Positions 54,394 to 63,909 are shown, counted from the stretch's first letter. The stretch: DNA of 64,000 bases from Microbacterium telephonicum (GCF_003651225.1 NZ_RCDB01000003.1:561259-625258); one strand, 5' to 3'. Numbers and translations are program-made. Notes: generated by a model from the sequence alone, not told the origin.

Positions 54394-55887
54394 GACCACG
54401 CCCTCGAGGCTCCGCACGACGGCGGCGCACACGCGGGCCCGCGCGGCCGACCCCAGAGGGGATGCCGCTTCCGCCCGCCAACGGTCGAGGAGTGCGAGGG
54501 CGCGTTCGCGTGCGACGCCCTGATGCGCGCCGGGCGGAAGGCCGAGGCGCGTCGCGACGTCGGTGCCCTCGCCGCCCAGCAGTCGCTCGGCCTCGACGTC
54601 GAGGGCGCCGTCGGCGTCCGAGACGGTCACCTCCCGCGCGTCCGGCGACATCGCGGGCCCGAGGCCCAGTCCGGTCGCGCGGGCGCGGGCGAGCAGTTCG
54701 AGCTCGCGCAGCTCGTGCGACTCGGCGGCGAGCCGCTCGATGCCCGCCTCGAGGGCACCGGCATCCGCCCGCGGGCGGTCGCGGACGAGCATCTCGAGTC
54801 CGCCGAGCACGCTGCGCACCTTCAGGGCCGCCTCACGTCCCCGGAACTGACGACGGATCACCCCGCGCAACTCGTCGAGGCCCGACTGCTCCAGCAGGCG
54901 TTCCGACAGCTGCTGCGCCGAGCGGGCCCCACCGCGCAGCAGCGCGATCGCGAGCCGGATGCCGGAGATGCCGAACCGATCGACGAGGCCGGCACGGGCC
55001 TCCGCGGTCACCGGAGTGTCGCCGCCGCGGGTGAAACGGTCGACCGACAGCAGCATCCGCTCGCGCTCGGCACGGTCGAGCTCCGCGAGCACGCGCAGCG
55101 CCTGGAACTCCCGCTCCCGCAGCGTGCGGGCCGTCTCGGCGAGCAGGCCGGCGACCGGCAGCACCGTGACCGACAGTCGTCGCATCTGCGGATCGGCGCG
55201 GTAGCGCTCGGCGATGGTGCGAGCCGACAGCATCGCATCGAGCCGGCCCGCTCCCACCTCGTCTGCCCGCGAGAGCACCGCCAGGGCGTTGACGGCGCGC
55301 GCCGCCCCCGCCGCGGTGTCGCGGAACGCCTCGAGGAAGGCGAGATCCGAGGTGTGCAGGTGCCGCAGCAGGTAGACGATCGCATCGGCGTCGGAAGGAC
55401 CGTCGTCGGGCGGGAGGAGGAAGCGGCGAGTGCGTTCGGACACGCGCTCCGACACCGACTCGATCCCCGAGGTGTCGATCAGCACCATCGACCGCAGTCC
55501 GACAGAGGGCCAGCGCACGTCGATGGCCTCGACATCGTCGACCGAGGTGCCGCCCAGATCGAACGCGAGGCGCCCCTGCGTGCGTCGCAGGGCGAGCCGC
55601 TGCGTCCCGCCGCCGAGCAGGCGGGCCGTCACCGCCGGGGTGTCTCCGTAGCGGTACCAGGTGACCGCGCGTGTGCACTCGCCGGCATCCGTCGGCGCGA
55701 CGCGCTCACCGAGCATCGCGTTCAGTAGCGTGGACTTGCCCGCCTTGACCATCCCGGCGATGCCGAGGCGCAGCGGATCGTGCAGACGGGCGCGCCATTG
55801 CGTGATGCGCGCCGAGGCCGTCGGATCGTCGGCATACGCGGCCGCGGCGAGGTCGAGCAGCGCCCGCGCGTCGTCGCCGATGTTCAC
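54133..55887 (-). CDS. iniC: IniC-like dynamin-family GTPase
   Basis: A 584-residue P-loop GTPase. G1 is GMVKAGKS (45-52), G3 DTSG (138-141), G4 SRAD (206-209). A helical stalk region follows. It resembles mycobacterial IniC, the dynamin-like partner of IniA. Residues ~499-584 are an anomalous tail (GGSGRGTAAHVDPAGG... type) that is simply the antisense translation of the four-TM gene, so the functional end is probably near residue 497 and the natural stop has been lost. GTG 55887 makes a GTGA overlap with iniA. Confidence 0.85.
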   Translation of the reverse strand: MNIGDDARALLDLAAAAYADDPTASARITQWRARLHDPLRLGIAGMVKAGKSTLLNAMLGERVAPTDAGECTRAVTWYRYGDTPAVTARLLGGGTQRLALRRTQGRLAFDLGGTSVDDVEAIDVRWPSVGLRSMVLIDTSGIESVSERVSERTRRFLLPPDDGPSDADAIVYLLRHLHTSDLAFLEAFRDTAAGAARAVNALAVLSRADEVGAGRLDAMLSARTIAERYRADPQMRRLSVTVLPVAGLLAETARTLREREFQALRVLAELDRAERERMLLSVDRFTRGGDTPVTAEARAGLVDRFGISGIRLAIALLRGGARSAQQLSERLLEQSGLDELRGVIRRQFRGREAALKVRSVLGGLEMLVRDRPRADAGALEAGIERLAAESHELRELELLARARATGLGLGPAMSPDAREVTVSDADGALDVEAERLLGGEGTDVATRLGLPPGAHQGVARERALALLDRWRAEAASPLGSAARARVCAAVVRSLEGVVSEVGTGGSGRGTAAHVDPAGGPADGGGQQPHEQREHGEAGLQQQDHAHRVGGRADADELDADHRDRPQQQQRRQQPPARAAAAVHE

Positions 55888-57788
55888 ACCGGCTCCGCGG
55901 CACCGAGCGCCCGTCCCGCGGATGCGGCCCCCACGGCGACCGCGGCCACCTCGCGGCTCGGGGCCGTGCCGGCCGGCAGCGCGCGGCGCAGCCCGGTCAG
56001 CAGTTGCGCGTGCTCGCGCAGCTGTGCGATGCGGCCGTCGCGGTCTTTCGCGTAGGTTCCGGCGGCCAGCCGCGCGGCATCGGCGGCGGTGGTCAGCGAC
56101 CGATGGATCTCGTCGGCGCGGGCGCCGAAGTGGTCGCGCGTCGCGCGCTGCACCGCGCGCAGCCGGTCGCGCAGCTGCTTGCCGACCTGGAAGGCGACCT
56201 CGTCGATGTAGCGGCGCACGAGGGTCTTCGCCTCGGACTGCCGCCGGGAGAGGCGGGCCTGCTTGTCTTCGCGGTACGCACGGCGCCCGACGAGCACACC
56301 GGCCAGCAGCGAGAGGGGGTTGAGCACCGACAGCCCCAGCACGCTGGTGGCGAGTCCCACCATCAGCACGCCGCCGTACGAGCCGCGCACGCCGATGTAG
56401 ATCTTCTCGGCCGCCGACATGCTCGCGGCGTCCATCCCGGTCATCTCGTCGACGGGGTCGAGCACGCCGGTGATGTCGCTGACGTCGATGTCGGGGATGT
56501 CGTCCTCGCCCTCGAGGAACTGCTCGGCGACCTCGCGCGCCAGCCACTGCTGCCGCTCGTTGGTCCACACGAACGTGTCGGACACCGCTTCGCCGACCCG
56601 CTCGTCGAGCCACCCGGAGAACTGGTCCCAGATGGGCGCCGGATCGCCCTCGTCGATGGCCTCCTCCGCCTGCCGCTGCACGCGGCGCAGGCGGTCGCGC
56701 AGGTCGTGCTCGGTGTCGGCGATGAGGTCGCCGATCCCGTCGGTGAGGGTCGTCTGCCACCGCGAGGACCGGCTGCGGAACTCGTCGGCACGGCTCTTGG
56801 CGACCTCGAGCCGCGCGACGATCTCGGGCGTCTGCTCCGGGTGCTCGAGTGCGCGCAGCTCCGCCTGGACGACCAGCAGGAGCTGTTCGGCGACGACGCC
56901 CAGGTCGGCGGAGGCCGCCTCGCGCTGCAGCTCCTCCGTGCGTCCGACGACGTGCGTGCGCAGGTGGGTGACCAGCGCCGGGAATCCGGATTCCTCGTTC
57001 AGCTCACGATCGCGCTCGGCGGCGGCCGTGAGGCGCAGGTCGCTCGAGACGGCGAACACCGGCACGTCGCCGAGCCCGTCGAGGTGCTCGCGGTCGATCT
57101 GCTCGATGCGGCGCCATTCCGGATAGACGTCGGTCTTCGACACGACCGCCGACACGTTCGGCGTCACCCGCAGCGCCTGGCGCAGCAGTCGCAGCTCCGG
57201 CGCGGTGTACTCCTGCGAAGCGTCGGAGACGAGCAGCATGGCGTGCGCGCCGGCCAGCGACGACAGCGTCGACAGCTCGCGGAACGTCGCGACGTCGGAG
57301 ACCCCGGGCGAATCGACCAGCCGCAGCCCGCCCTTGAGGATCTCGCGCGGCAGCATCACCTCCGCGCCGACCACGGGCACGCCCTCGTGCGCCGGCTCCG
57401 CGGCCGTCACGACACCGGCCACCTCGTCGATCGGGACGGGCCGCCGCTGCGGTTCGGCATCCGCCCGCTCCTGCATGAGCAGCGCCGCCTCGGGCGGGTC
57501 GCCGTACCCGACCACCGTGGCGACCCGCGTGGCGATGTCGTCGTCGACCGGGCACACCGGGGCCCCGACGAGGGCGTTGATGAGCTTGCTCTTGCCCTGT
57601 TTGTACTCCCCGACCACGAGCACGCGCACATACGGGTCGAGCAGCCGCGCCCGCGTGTGCACGAGGTGTTCGGCGAGGTCGTCGCGTCCCGCGTCCCGGC
57701 TCAGCTGCGCCAGCCGGTCAGCCGCCCCCACCAGCTCGTCCGCCGTGGGCACGGATGCCCGCCCCGCATCCGTCGTCTTCTTGCTCAT
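55884..57788 (-). CDS. iniA: IniA-like dynamin-family GTPase
   Basis: A 634-residue bacterial dynamin-like protein. G1 is GEYKQGKS (60-67), G2 around DDDIATR (82-88), G3 DSPG (159-162), G4 SKTD (217-220). A long helical stalk follows and a hydrophobic membrane-insertion segment lies at about 470-505 (GVLMVGLATSVLGLSVLNPL). Mycobacterial IniA is a dynamin-like GTPase reported to be membrane-remodelling and needed for tolerance to isoniazid and ethambutol. Start ATG 57788. It follows the DNS-repeat gene and precedes iniC, matching the iniB-iniA-iniC order. Confidence 0.9.
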   Translation of the reverse strand: MSKKTTDAGRASVPTADELVGAADRLAQLSRDAGRDDLAEHLVHTRARLLDPYVRVLVVGEYKQGKSKLINALVGAPVCPVDDDIATRVATVVGYGDPPEAALLMQERADAEPQRRPVPIDEVAGVVTAAEPAHEGVPVVGAEVMLPREILKGGLRLVDSPGVSDVATFRELSTLSSLAGAHAMLLVSDASQEYTAPELRLLRQALRVTPNVSAVVSKTDVYPEWRRIEQIDREHLDGLGDVPVFAVSSDLRLTAAAERDRELNEESGFPALVTHLRTHVVGRTEELQREAASADLGVVAEQLLLVVQAELRALEHPEQTPEIVARLEVAKSRADEFRSRSSRWQTTLTDGIGDLIADTEHDLRDRLRRVQRQAEEAIDEGDPAPIWDQFSGWLDERVGEAVSDTFVWTNERQQWLAREVAEQFLEGEDDIPDIDVSDITGVLDPVDEMTGMDAASMSAAEKIYIGVRGSYGGVLMVGLATSVLGLSVLNPLSLLAGVLVGRRAYREDKQARLSRRQSEAKTLVRRYIDEVAFQVGKQLRDRLRAVQRATRDHFGARADEIHRSLTTAADAARLAAGTYAKDRDGRIAQLREHAQLLTGLRRALPAGTAPSREVAAVAVGAASAGRALGAAEPV

Positions 57789-57881
57789 CGATGTCTCGAT
57801 CCCCCCACGCGCCGTCGCGCGAGTCCCCCACTGGGCACGGTACTGGGCGCGGCCGGGACGCTCAAGGCCCGGCGCACATGA

Positions 57882-57920
57882 CCGGCGCCCCGGACGGCGA
57901 GGGGCCGTCCGGGGCGCCGG
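57882..57920 (-). terminator. Strong hairpin between DNS-repeat gene and iniA
   Basis: A perfect 17-bp stem CCGGCGCCCCGGACGGC/GCCGTCCGGGGCGCCGG with a 5-nt loop begins 13 bp past the stop of the DNS-repeat gene and 94 bp before iniA. It is a terminator or a partial terminator that lowers iniA-iniC expression relative to the first gene. Confidence 0.75.
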
Positions 57921-57933
57921 GTGCGGTGTGCGG

Positions 57934-59163
57934 TCAGAACAGATCCACGTCCTCGACGTCGATGTTTGTTCCCCCGTTGTCGGCGATGTCGTTGCCGACC
58001 TGCCACATGTTGCTCGACTCGTCGGTCCAGCTCTGCTCGTTGCTCACCGTGGGCGAGAACTCCTCGTTGAACGAGTCGTTGAGCGAGTCGGAGATCGACG
58101 TGTTGATGCTCTCGTCGACCGCGGAGTTCCACTCGTTGGTGAACGAGTCGGTGATCGTGGTCTGCAGCGAGTTGTCGGTCATCGAGTTGTCGACCGCGCT
58201 GTTGAACGAGTTGAGGTTCATCGTGGTGTTCGTCTCGTTGCCGATCCACGCGTCGCCGCCGACCATGTAGTTCACCGAGTTGTCGATCGAACTGTCGAAC
58301 GTGATGTCGCCGCCGGCCGCGTTGGCGCCCGTGCCGGTGGCGGCCAGTGCCGACGCCGACGAGCCGACCGCGACATCGCCTCCCGCATCGATGTTGTTGT
58401 TCAGCGACTGGTCGATGTTGGTCGACGTGTTGTTGACCGTCACCGAGCCGCCCACGGTCCCCAGACCCGCAAGCGGAGCAGCCGAGCCGCCGAACGCCGT
58501 CGAGTACTCCCGCACACCCGCGTTGACGGAGTTGTCGTTCGCGGAGTCGTGGATCGAGTTGTCCTCGTCGTAGTCCAGGTGCTGGTTGTACGACCCGAAG
58601 TTGCCGGAGTCGTTCGTCGAGTTGTCGGAGCTGTCGTTGAACGAGTCCGAGATCGACGTGTTGATCGAGTTGTCGGAGTTGTCCGAGTTGTCGGAGTTGT
58701 CCGAGTTGTCGCTGTTGTCCGAGTTGTCGCTGTTGTCCGAGTTGTCGCTGTTGTCCGAGTTGTCGCTGTTGTTCGCGATGCCGTTGACTGAGTCGTCGGT
58801 CGAGTTGTCGGAGTTGTCCGAGTTGTCACTGTTGTCGCTGTTGTTGGCGACACCCCAGCCGTTGACGCTGCTGTCACTGTTGTCCGAGTTGTCGGAGTTG
58901 TCGCTGTTGTCGGAGTTGTCGCTGTTGTCGGAGTTGTCACTGTTGTCGGAATTGTCACTGTTGTCCGAGTTGTCGGAATTGTCGCTGTTGTCCGAGTTGT
59001 CGGAGTTGTCGGAGTTGTTCGCAACCCCGTTCACCGAGTCGTTCGTCGAGTTGTCGGAGTTGTCGCTGTTGTCCGAGTTGTCCGAGTTGTCCGTCAGCGC
59101 CACGTCGACGTCGACACCGACGTTCGTCTCGTCCACGTCACTGAGGATGTTGCCGTCAGCCAT
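57934..59163 (-). CDS. Asp-Asn-Ser repeat protein in iniB position
   Basis: A 409-residue highly acidic protein. Residues ~25-175 are almost entirely Asp-Asn-Ser triplets in four blocks (about 5, 16, 4 and 12 triplets), separated by a recurring spacer like TNDSVNGVAN, SSVNGWGVAN and TDDSVNGIAN. The C-terminal half is Asn/Ser/Asp/Thr-rich with a few Gly-rich loops (VTVNNTSTNIDQSLNNNIDA) and ends VEDVDLF. There is no signal peptide or TM helix and almost no Lys/Arg. It lacks the IniB N-domain but occupies the iniB position before iniA. ATG 59163. Confidence 0.85.
   Translation of the reverse strand: MADGNILSDVDETNVGVDVDVALTDNSDNSDNSDNSDNSTNDSVNGVANNSDNSDNSDNSDNSDNSDNSDNSDNSDNSDNSDNSDNSDNSDNSDNSDSSVNGWGVANNSDNSDNSDNSDNSTDDSVNGIANNSDNSDNSDNSDNSDNSDNSDNSDNSDNSDNSDNSINTSISDSFNDSSDNSTNDSGNFGSYNQHLDYDEDNSIHDSANDNSVNAGVREYSTAFGGSAAPLAGLGTVGGSVTVNNTSTNIDQSLNNNIDAGGDVAVGSSASALAATGTGANAAGGDITFDSSIDNSVNYMVGGDAWIGNETNTTMNLNSFNSAVDNSMTDNSLQTTITDSFTNEWNSAVDESINTSISDSLNDSFNEEFSPTVSNEQSWTDESSNMWQVGNDIADNGGTNIDVEDVDLF
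58660..59094. repeat. 9-bp tandem repeat encoding Asp-Asn-Ser
   Basis: Degenerate 9-bp tandem units, read on the plus strand as GTTGTCGGA/GTTGTCCGA/GTTGTCGCT/GTTGTCACT variants, run with interruptions at about 58780-58800, 58850-58870 and 59020-59040. Varying third positions (synonymous Ser/Asp codons) suggest the amino acid repeat is being kept by selection rather than fresh slippage. Confidence 0.9.
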
Positions 59164-59328
59164 TTCGAGTTCCTCTCATCGGGCGCCCCACGCGCCAGTG
59201 AGATGAGTCTTCGCCGCAGGCCGCGCCACGGCATCCGGGAGCATCCCCCCGGTGCACCCCGAGACCTCGGGGACCCGTAGGGGGTTCGCAGCCCGGGGGT
59301 GGGGGATGCGGGCACCTAGGCTGGTCGG

Positions 59329-60516
59329 ATGGAGATGGCCGAGCTCGCCGCACTGCTGACCCCCGACGGGCTGCGGCTGCTCGACACGCTCGGCGCGCCC
59401 GCCGCCGTCGACGATGTCGCCGGGATCGTGTCGCGTCTACGACGCGACGGACACTCCCCCGACCTCGTCTCGGCGGTCGTCGGGCAGGCGCGCCTGCGCG
59501 CGAAGGCGGCGACCAAGTTCGGGCCGTTCGCCGATCGGATGCTGTTCACGCGCGCCGGGCTCGAACAGGCGACGCGGCTCGAGATCGCCGCGCGGCACGC
59601 GGCACGCTTCCGCGACGCCGGACTCGCCCGCGTCGCCGACCTCGGCTGCGGCATCGGCGGCGACGCCCTGGGGCTCGCCGGCATCGGCCTGGATGTGCTG
59701 GCCGTCGACGCCGACGAGATCACCGCGGCGATCGCCGCCTACAACCTCGCGCCGTTCGGCGACGCGGTCACCGTACGTCACGCCCGCGCCGAGGACGTCG
59801 ACCTCGGCGGCGTCGACGCCGTCTGGCTCGACCCCGCCCGCCGCACCGCCGGTCACGCCGAGACCGCCCGTCTCGGCGCCGACGCGTGGTCGCCGTCGCT
59901 GGATTGGGTCCTGGGCCTGGCCGAACACATGCCGACGGGCGTGAAGCTCGGTCCGGGGCTGGACCGCGACCGCATCCCCGACGGTGTCGAGGCGCAGTGG
60001 ATCAGCGTCGACGGCTCGACGATCGAGCTCGTGCTGTGGTCGGGCGCGCTCGCCCGGCCGGGCGTCGCCCGCGCCGCCTTCGTGGTGCGCGGCGACACGG
60101 CCGCCGAGCTGACGGCATCCGCCGACACCGAGGACGAACCGGTGCGGCCGCTCGGCGCGTTCGTGCACGAGCCGGAGGGGGCCGTCATCCGGGCGCGGCT
60201 CATCGGCGACGTCGCCCGCACGCTGCAGGCGGGGATGGTGGCGGAGGGGATCGCCTACCTGACCTCGGATGCCGCCTTGACGAGCCCGTTCGTGCAGACG
60301 TTCCGCGTGCGCGAGGTGCTGCCCCTCAAGGTGCCGGCGATCACCGCCGCGCTGGTGGCCGCCGACGTCGGGACCGTCGAGATCAAGAAGCGTGGCGTCG
60401 ACATCGATCCGGCGCAGTTCCGACGCAAGCTGAAGCTCCGCGGCACGCGGACGGCGACGCTGATCCTGACGCGCACCGCCGCGGGGCGGGTGGCGATTCT
60501 CGCCGACCGCGTCTGA
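59329..60516 (+). CDS. SAM-dependent methyltransferase with THUMP-like domain
   Basis: A 395-residue class I methyltransferase. The SAM-binding motif is VADLGCGIGGDALGLA (residues ~103-118), followed by VLAVDADEITAAIAAYN and the motif IV-like VDAVWLDPARR. The C-terminal ~130 residues (GIAYLTSDAAL, LPLKVPAITAAL, VEIKKRGVDIDPAQFRRKLK) form the THUMP-like domain of this actinobacterial family. Substrate not established; RNA is likely from the domain. Confidence 0.88.
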   Translation: MEMAELAALLTPDGLRLLDTLGAPAAVDDVAGIVSRLRRDGHSPDLVSAVVGQARLRAKAATKFGPFADRMLFTRAGLEQATRLEIAARHAARFRDAGLARVADLGCGIGGDALGLAGIGLDVLAVDADEITAAIAAYNLAPFGDAVTVRHARAEDVDLGGVDAVWLDPARRTAGHAETARLGADAWSPSLDWVLGLAEHMPTGVKLGPGLDRDRIPDGVEAQWISVDGSTIELVLWSGALARPGVARAAFVVRGDTAAELTASADTEDEPVRPLGAFVHEPEGAVIRARLIGDVARTLQAGMVAEGIAYLTSDAALTSPFVQTFRVREVLPLKVPAITAALVAADVGTVEIKKRGVDIDPAQFRRKLKLRGTRTATLILTRTAAGRVAILADRV

Positions 60517-60548
60517 GCGGCGCAGCGTGCACCGCGCGCGGGCGCGAC

Positions 60549-61112
60549 TCAGCCGAAGAGCGGGCCCTGCGTCGAGGCCCACCACAGCCAGCCGGCGCTG
60601 TACAGCAGGGATGCGACGCTGAGGCACAGCGCCCAGACCGCGAGACCGCGGCTCTCCCAGGGCCGGCGCAGCGCGACGAGAGCCAGCACCGCGCCGAGGA
60701 TGCCGATGAGGAAGCCCCACCCGACCACGAGCGCGACCGCGAGGGCGAGCACGGCGAACAGCAGCGCCCACGGCGCGAGCCGCAGCGGGCGACTCTGCGC
60801 GATCTCCGCCTGCACCGCGTCGATGCGCACCGGCTCGGTCGCCGTGAGCGGCACGTCGACGGGCGCCGTCATCGCACGCGAGTAGCCGCCGCGGTGGGCG
60901 CCCGGCAGGGCGGTCACGTCCACGGCGAGGTCGACGTCCTCCCCCGGCACATCGATGCGCGGCGACGCGGGAGCGGGTGTGGGGGCGGATGCGGATGCCG
61001 GCTCGGCCGCAGGGGCGGCATCCGCCGTGACATCGATACGGGATGCGGCCGCCGCCCGAACCGCGTCGGCCATCGGCGTCGGCTCGAGGCCCGGAGTGCG
61101 CTCGCCGCTCAT
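60549..61112 (-). CDS. Membrane protein with disordered N-terminus (DUF4190-like)
   Basis: A 187-residue protein. The first ~110 residues are Ala/Pro/Asp-rich and disordered, including two RIDV motifs. The C-terminal part has two or three TM helices ([59 protein letters not shown]) like DUF4190 proteins. Translationally coupled to tsaD by ATGA. Function unknown. Confidence 0.75.
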   Translation of the reverse strand: MSGERTPGLEPTPMADAVRAAAASRIDVTADAAPAAEPASASAPTPAPASPRIDVPGEDVDLAVDVTALPGAHRGGYSRAMTAPVDVPLTATEPVRIDAVQAEIAQSRPLRLAPWALLFAVLALAVALVVGWGFLIGILGAVLALVALRRPWESRGLAVWALCLSVASLLYSAGWLWWASTQGPLFG

Positions 61113-62170
61113 ACCGGCGCCGCCACCTGGATCTCGGTCACCGGCAGCGTCGAGTCCGCACCGAACCCGAGGGTCGAGGCGGGGCGTCCCGAGCGGATGA
61201 GCTCGGCGGCGAGGGCGGCGATCATGGCTCCATTGTCGGTGCACAGGCTCAGCGGCGGAATGCGCACCGCGACACCGGCCGCCGCGGCGCGCTCCAGGGC
61301 GACCTCGCGCAGTCGACGGTTGGCGATGACGCCGCCGCCGAGCAGCAGCCGCGGAACATCGTGGCGCGCGCAGGCGTCGAGCGCCTTGGTGACGAGCACG
61401 TCGACCACCGCTTCGCGGAAGGATGCCGCGACGTCGGCGACGGGAAGGTCCGCACCGTCCCGCTCGGCCTGCTCGGTCCACCGGGCGACGGCGGTCTTCA
61501 GCCCGGAGAACGAGAAGTCGTAGCGGTGCTCGGCCATGTCGGAGGCCCGCGACAGGCCGCGCGGGAAGCGGATCGCGTTCGGGTCGCCCGCCGCCGCGGC
61601 CCGGTCGATCTCGGGACCGCCGGGGTAGGGGAGCCCCAGGATGCGCGCGATCTTGTCGAACGCCTCGCCGGCCGCGTCGTCCATCGTCTCGCCGAGCAGC
61701 TCGACGTCGCCGACGAGGTCGCGCACGAGCAGCAACGAGGTGTGGCCGCCGCTGACCAGCAGCGCCACGGTCGGATACTCGACCTCTTCGCCCGTCAGGA
61801 TGTCGGCGGCGATGTGCCCGACGAGATGGTTCACGGCGTACAACGGCTTGTCGAGGCTGACGGCGAGCGCTTTGGCCGCACCGATGCCGACCATGAGCGC
61901 TCCGGCCAGACCCGGCCCGCTCGTGACCGCGATCGCGTCGAGGTCCTCCAGGCGGACACCGGCCTCGGCCACAGCGGCGTCGATCGACGGCTGCAGCGCC
62001 TCGAGATGGGCGCGGGCGGCGACCTCGGGAACGACGCCGCCGTAGCGGGCGTGCTCGTCCATCGAGCTGGCGATGGTGTTGCTCAGCAGCATCCGCCCGC
62101 GCACGATGCCGATGCCGGTCTCGTCGCAACTGGTCTCGATGCCGAGCACGAGGGGTGCGTCGCGATTCAT
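61109..62170 (-). CDS. tsaD: tRNA N6-threonylcarbamoyladenosine transferase TsaD
   Basis: A 353-residue ASKHA-fold enzyme that transfers threonylcarbamoyl to A37 of ANN-decoding tRNAs. Motifs: [14 protein letters not shown], the metal-binding NHLVGH (two His), [33 protein letters not shown] and the final [12 protein letters not shown] chose ATG 62170, which overlaps the rimI stop by one base (TGATG); an upstream in-frame ATG at 62212 would add 14 non-conserved residues. Confidence 0.97.
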   Translation of the reverse strand: MNRDAPLVLGIETSCDETGIGIVRGRMLLSNTIASSMDEHARYGGVVPEVAARAHLEALQPSIDAAVAEAGVRLEDLDAIAVTSGPGLAGALMVGIGAAKALAVSLDKPLYAVNHLVGHIAADILTGEEVEYPTVALLVSGGHTSLLLVRDLVGDVELLGETMDDAAGEAFDKIARILGLPYPGGPEIDRAAAAGDPNAIRFPRGLSRASDMAEHRYDFSFSGLKTAVARWTEQAERDGADLPVADVAASFREAVVDVLVTKALDACARHDVPRLLLGGGVIANRRLREVALERAAAAGVAVRIPPLSLCTDNGAMIAALAAELIRSGRPASTLGFGADSTLPVTEIQVAAPV

Positions 62171-62658
62171 CAGCAGGCTCCCGTCTGATCGAGGGTGCGA
62201 GCGGCGCTCCACGCCGGCACGTCGAGCTGCATGACGATCGCGTCGACACCGTCGGCGGCGTAGTAGTTCGCGCGGATGCCGATCTCCCGGAACCCCTCCG
62301 AGGCGTACAGCTTCTGCGCGACGGCGTTGTCGGCGCGCACGTCGAGGAAGACGTGGCGCACGTCGCGCAGCGCCGCCTGCTCCAGGAGGGCCGCCAGCAG
62401 GGCGCGGCCGGCGCCGCGACCACGCGCGCTGTCGGCGAGGGCGATCGTCTGGATGTCGCCGTCGTTCGCGCCGGCGGGTGCCCGCAGTCCCGCGTAGCCG
62501 ACGACGCGGCCACCGTCCTCGGCGACCAGGTAGTGGTTGTGGGGCGAGGCGAGCTCGGCTGCCATCATCGGCTCGCTCCAGGCATCCGACGGGAACGAGG
62601 CGTGCTCGATCGCCATGATGGCGGCGAGGTCTGCGGGGGTGGCGGGGCGCAGCGTCAT
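62170..62658 (-). CDS. rimI: Ribosomal protein S18-alanine N-acetyltransferase RimI
   Basis: A 162-residue GNAT acetyltransferase that acetylates the N-terminus of ribosomal protein S18. The acetyl-CoA loop [20 protein letters not shown] and the [20 protein letters not shown] segment are typical, with the aromatic [12 protein letters not shown] near the end. ATG 62658 overlaps the tsaB stop. Standard neighbour of tsaB/tsaD. Confidence 0.93.
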   Translation of the reverse strand: MTLRPATPADLAAIMAIEHASFPSDAWSEPMMAAELASPHNHYLVAEDGGRVVGYAGLRAPAGANDGDIQTIALADSARGRGAGRALLAALLEQAALRDVRHVFLDVRADNAVAQKLYASEGFREIGIRANYYAADGVDAIVMQLDVPAWSAARTLDQTGAC

Positions 62659-63323
62659 CCGGTCACCTTCTTCGGGGCGCCGGGCAGGGTGACGTCGGGG
62701 GCGCGCAGGTAGAGCGGTTCACCCTCGGCCAGCGTGCGTCCCGCGGCCACGGCACGGGCCGCGGCGAGGGCGATCATCGCGGCGGGGATCGCGGTGACAT
62801 CGCGGCGCACGGCGCCGAGGGCGGCGAGCCGGTCGTCGAGGTCGACCTGCGGCACGAGCGCCGGCTCCGTCGCACGGATCGGCAGCCCGTCGTCGTCGAG
62901 GCCGTCGTAGACCGTGTAGGCGAACTCGCGGCGGCGCGCGTCGGTGACGACGGCGAAGCGGGGCAGGTCGGCGAACGGGTCGGCGAGGAGGATCGCCAGG
63001 GCTGCGGCGTCGTGGCTCGGCACCGGGACGACCGGCAGGCCCCGCCCGAGCGCGAAGGCGCGGGCCGCCGCGATCCCGACCCGCAGGCCGGTGAACGGGC
63101 CGGGTCCCATTCCCGCCGCGACATGCGTCAGCTCGACCGGCGCGGGAGCGGCGGTCGAGCCGATGGGTCCGCGGGCGGCGTCGCGGAGGGCGTCGGCGAG
63201 CAGCGTACCGATCACTTCGGCGTGGCCGAGCGGATTCGCACTCTGCGCCTCGGCGCGCACCGCGCCGTCGGAGTCGACGACCGCGACCGCCGTTCCGAGG
63301 GAGGTGTCGATGCCGAGGATCAC
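62655..63323 (-). CDS. tsaB: tRNA threonylcarbamoyladenosine biosynthesis protein TsaB
   Basis: A 222-residue ASKHA-fold scaffold that dimerises with TsaD. Motifs: [19 protein letters not shown], the [13 protein letters not shown] helix, [20 protein letters not shown]. The active-site residues of TsaD are not expected. GTG 63323 has GGAGGG 3 bases upstream. Part of the tsaE-tsaB-rimI-tsaD run. Confidence 0.95.
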   Translation of the reverse strand: MILGIDTSLGTAVAVVDSDGAVRAEAQSANPLGHAEVIGTLLADALRDAARGPIGSTAAPAPVELTHVAAGMGPGPFTGLRVGIAAARAFALGRGLPVVPVPSHDAAALAILLADPFADLPRFAVVTDARRREFAYTVYDGLDDDGLPIRATEPALVPQVDLDDRLAALGAVRRDVTAIPAAMIALAAARAVAAGRTLAEGEPLYLRAPDVTLPGAPKKVTG

Positions 63324-63387
63324 ACCCTCCAGGGTAGTCGCGCCCACCGGGACAGCTCTCGGGCGGGGTACTCGGCGTCGTCGTGGG

Positions 63388-63909
63388 CTATGGGCGGCGG
63401 GTGATGGTGACCTCGCGCGGCGCGGCGTCCTCCATCTCGGCGTAGGCGGGTCCTGCGGTGCCGCACGCGTTGTCGATGCCGGTGCCGCTCCAGCCGCGGG
63501 CGATCTCGATCTCCCACCAGTGGTCGACGAGGCCGTCGACCATCCCGCGCCCCCATTCGACGATGACGGCGGAGTGCGCGAGGTCGATGTCGAGGTCGTC
63601 GAGCTCTGCGGGCGAGCCCAGCCGATACGCGTCGACGTGCACGAGGGCGGGGCCGCCGACGAGTGACGGGTGGGTGCGGGCGAGCACGAACGTGGGGCTC
63701 TGCACCGGTCCCCGGATGCCGAGTCCGGCACCTATGCCGCGGGTCAGCGTCGTCTTGCCCGCCCCGAGGGGTCCGGTCAGGACGACGAGATCACCCGCTC
63801 CCAGCGCCGCGCCGATCTCGCGTCCGAGCTGCTCCATGGCCTCGGGCGACGCGATCTGCCGCTCCCCGACGAAGGCGTCGAGCCCCGTCACCGTCTGTTC
63901 CCTGTCCAC
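63388..63909 (-). CDS. tsaE: tRNA threonylcarbamoyladenosine biosynthesis ATPase TsaE
   Basis: A 173-residue P-loop ATPase that powers the TsaBD complex. Walker A is GPLGAGKTT, and the family motifs SPTFVLARTH, HVDAYRL and IVEWG follow. The C-terminal ~35 residues extend past the usual end. GTG 63909 is the furthest start; later in-frame starts are possible as the first ~20 residues are not conserved. Confidence 0.93.
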   Translation of the reverse strand: MDREQTVTGLDAFVGERQIASPEAMEQLGREIGAALGAGDLVVLTGPLGAGKTTLTRGIGAGLGIRGPVQSPTFVLARTHPSLVGGPALVHVDAYRLGSPAELDDLDIDLAHSAVIVEWGRGMVDGLVDHWWEIEIARGWSGTGIDNACGTAGPAYAEMEDAAPREVTITRRP

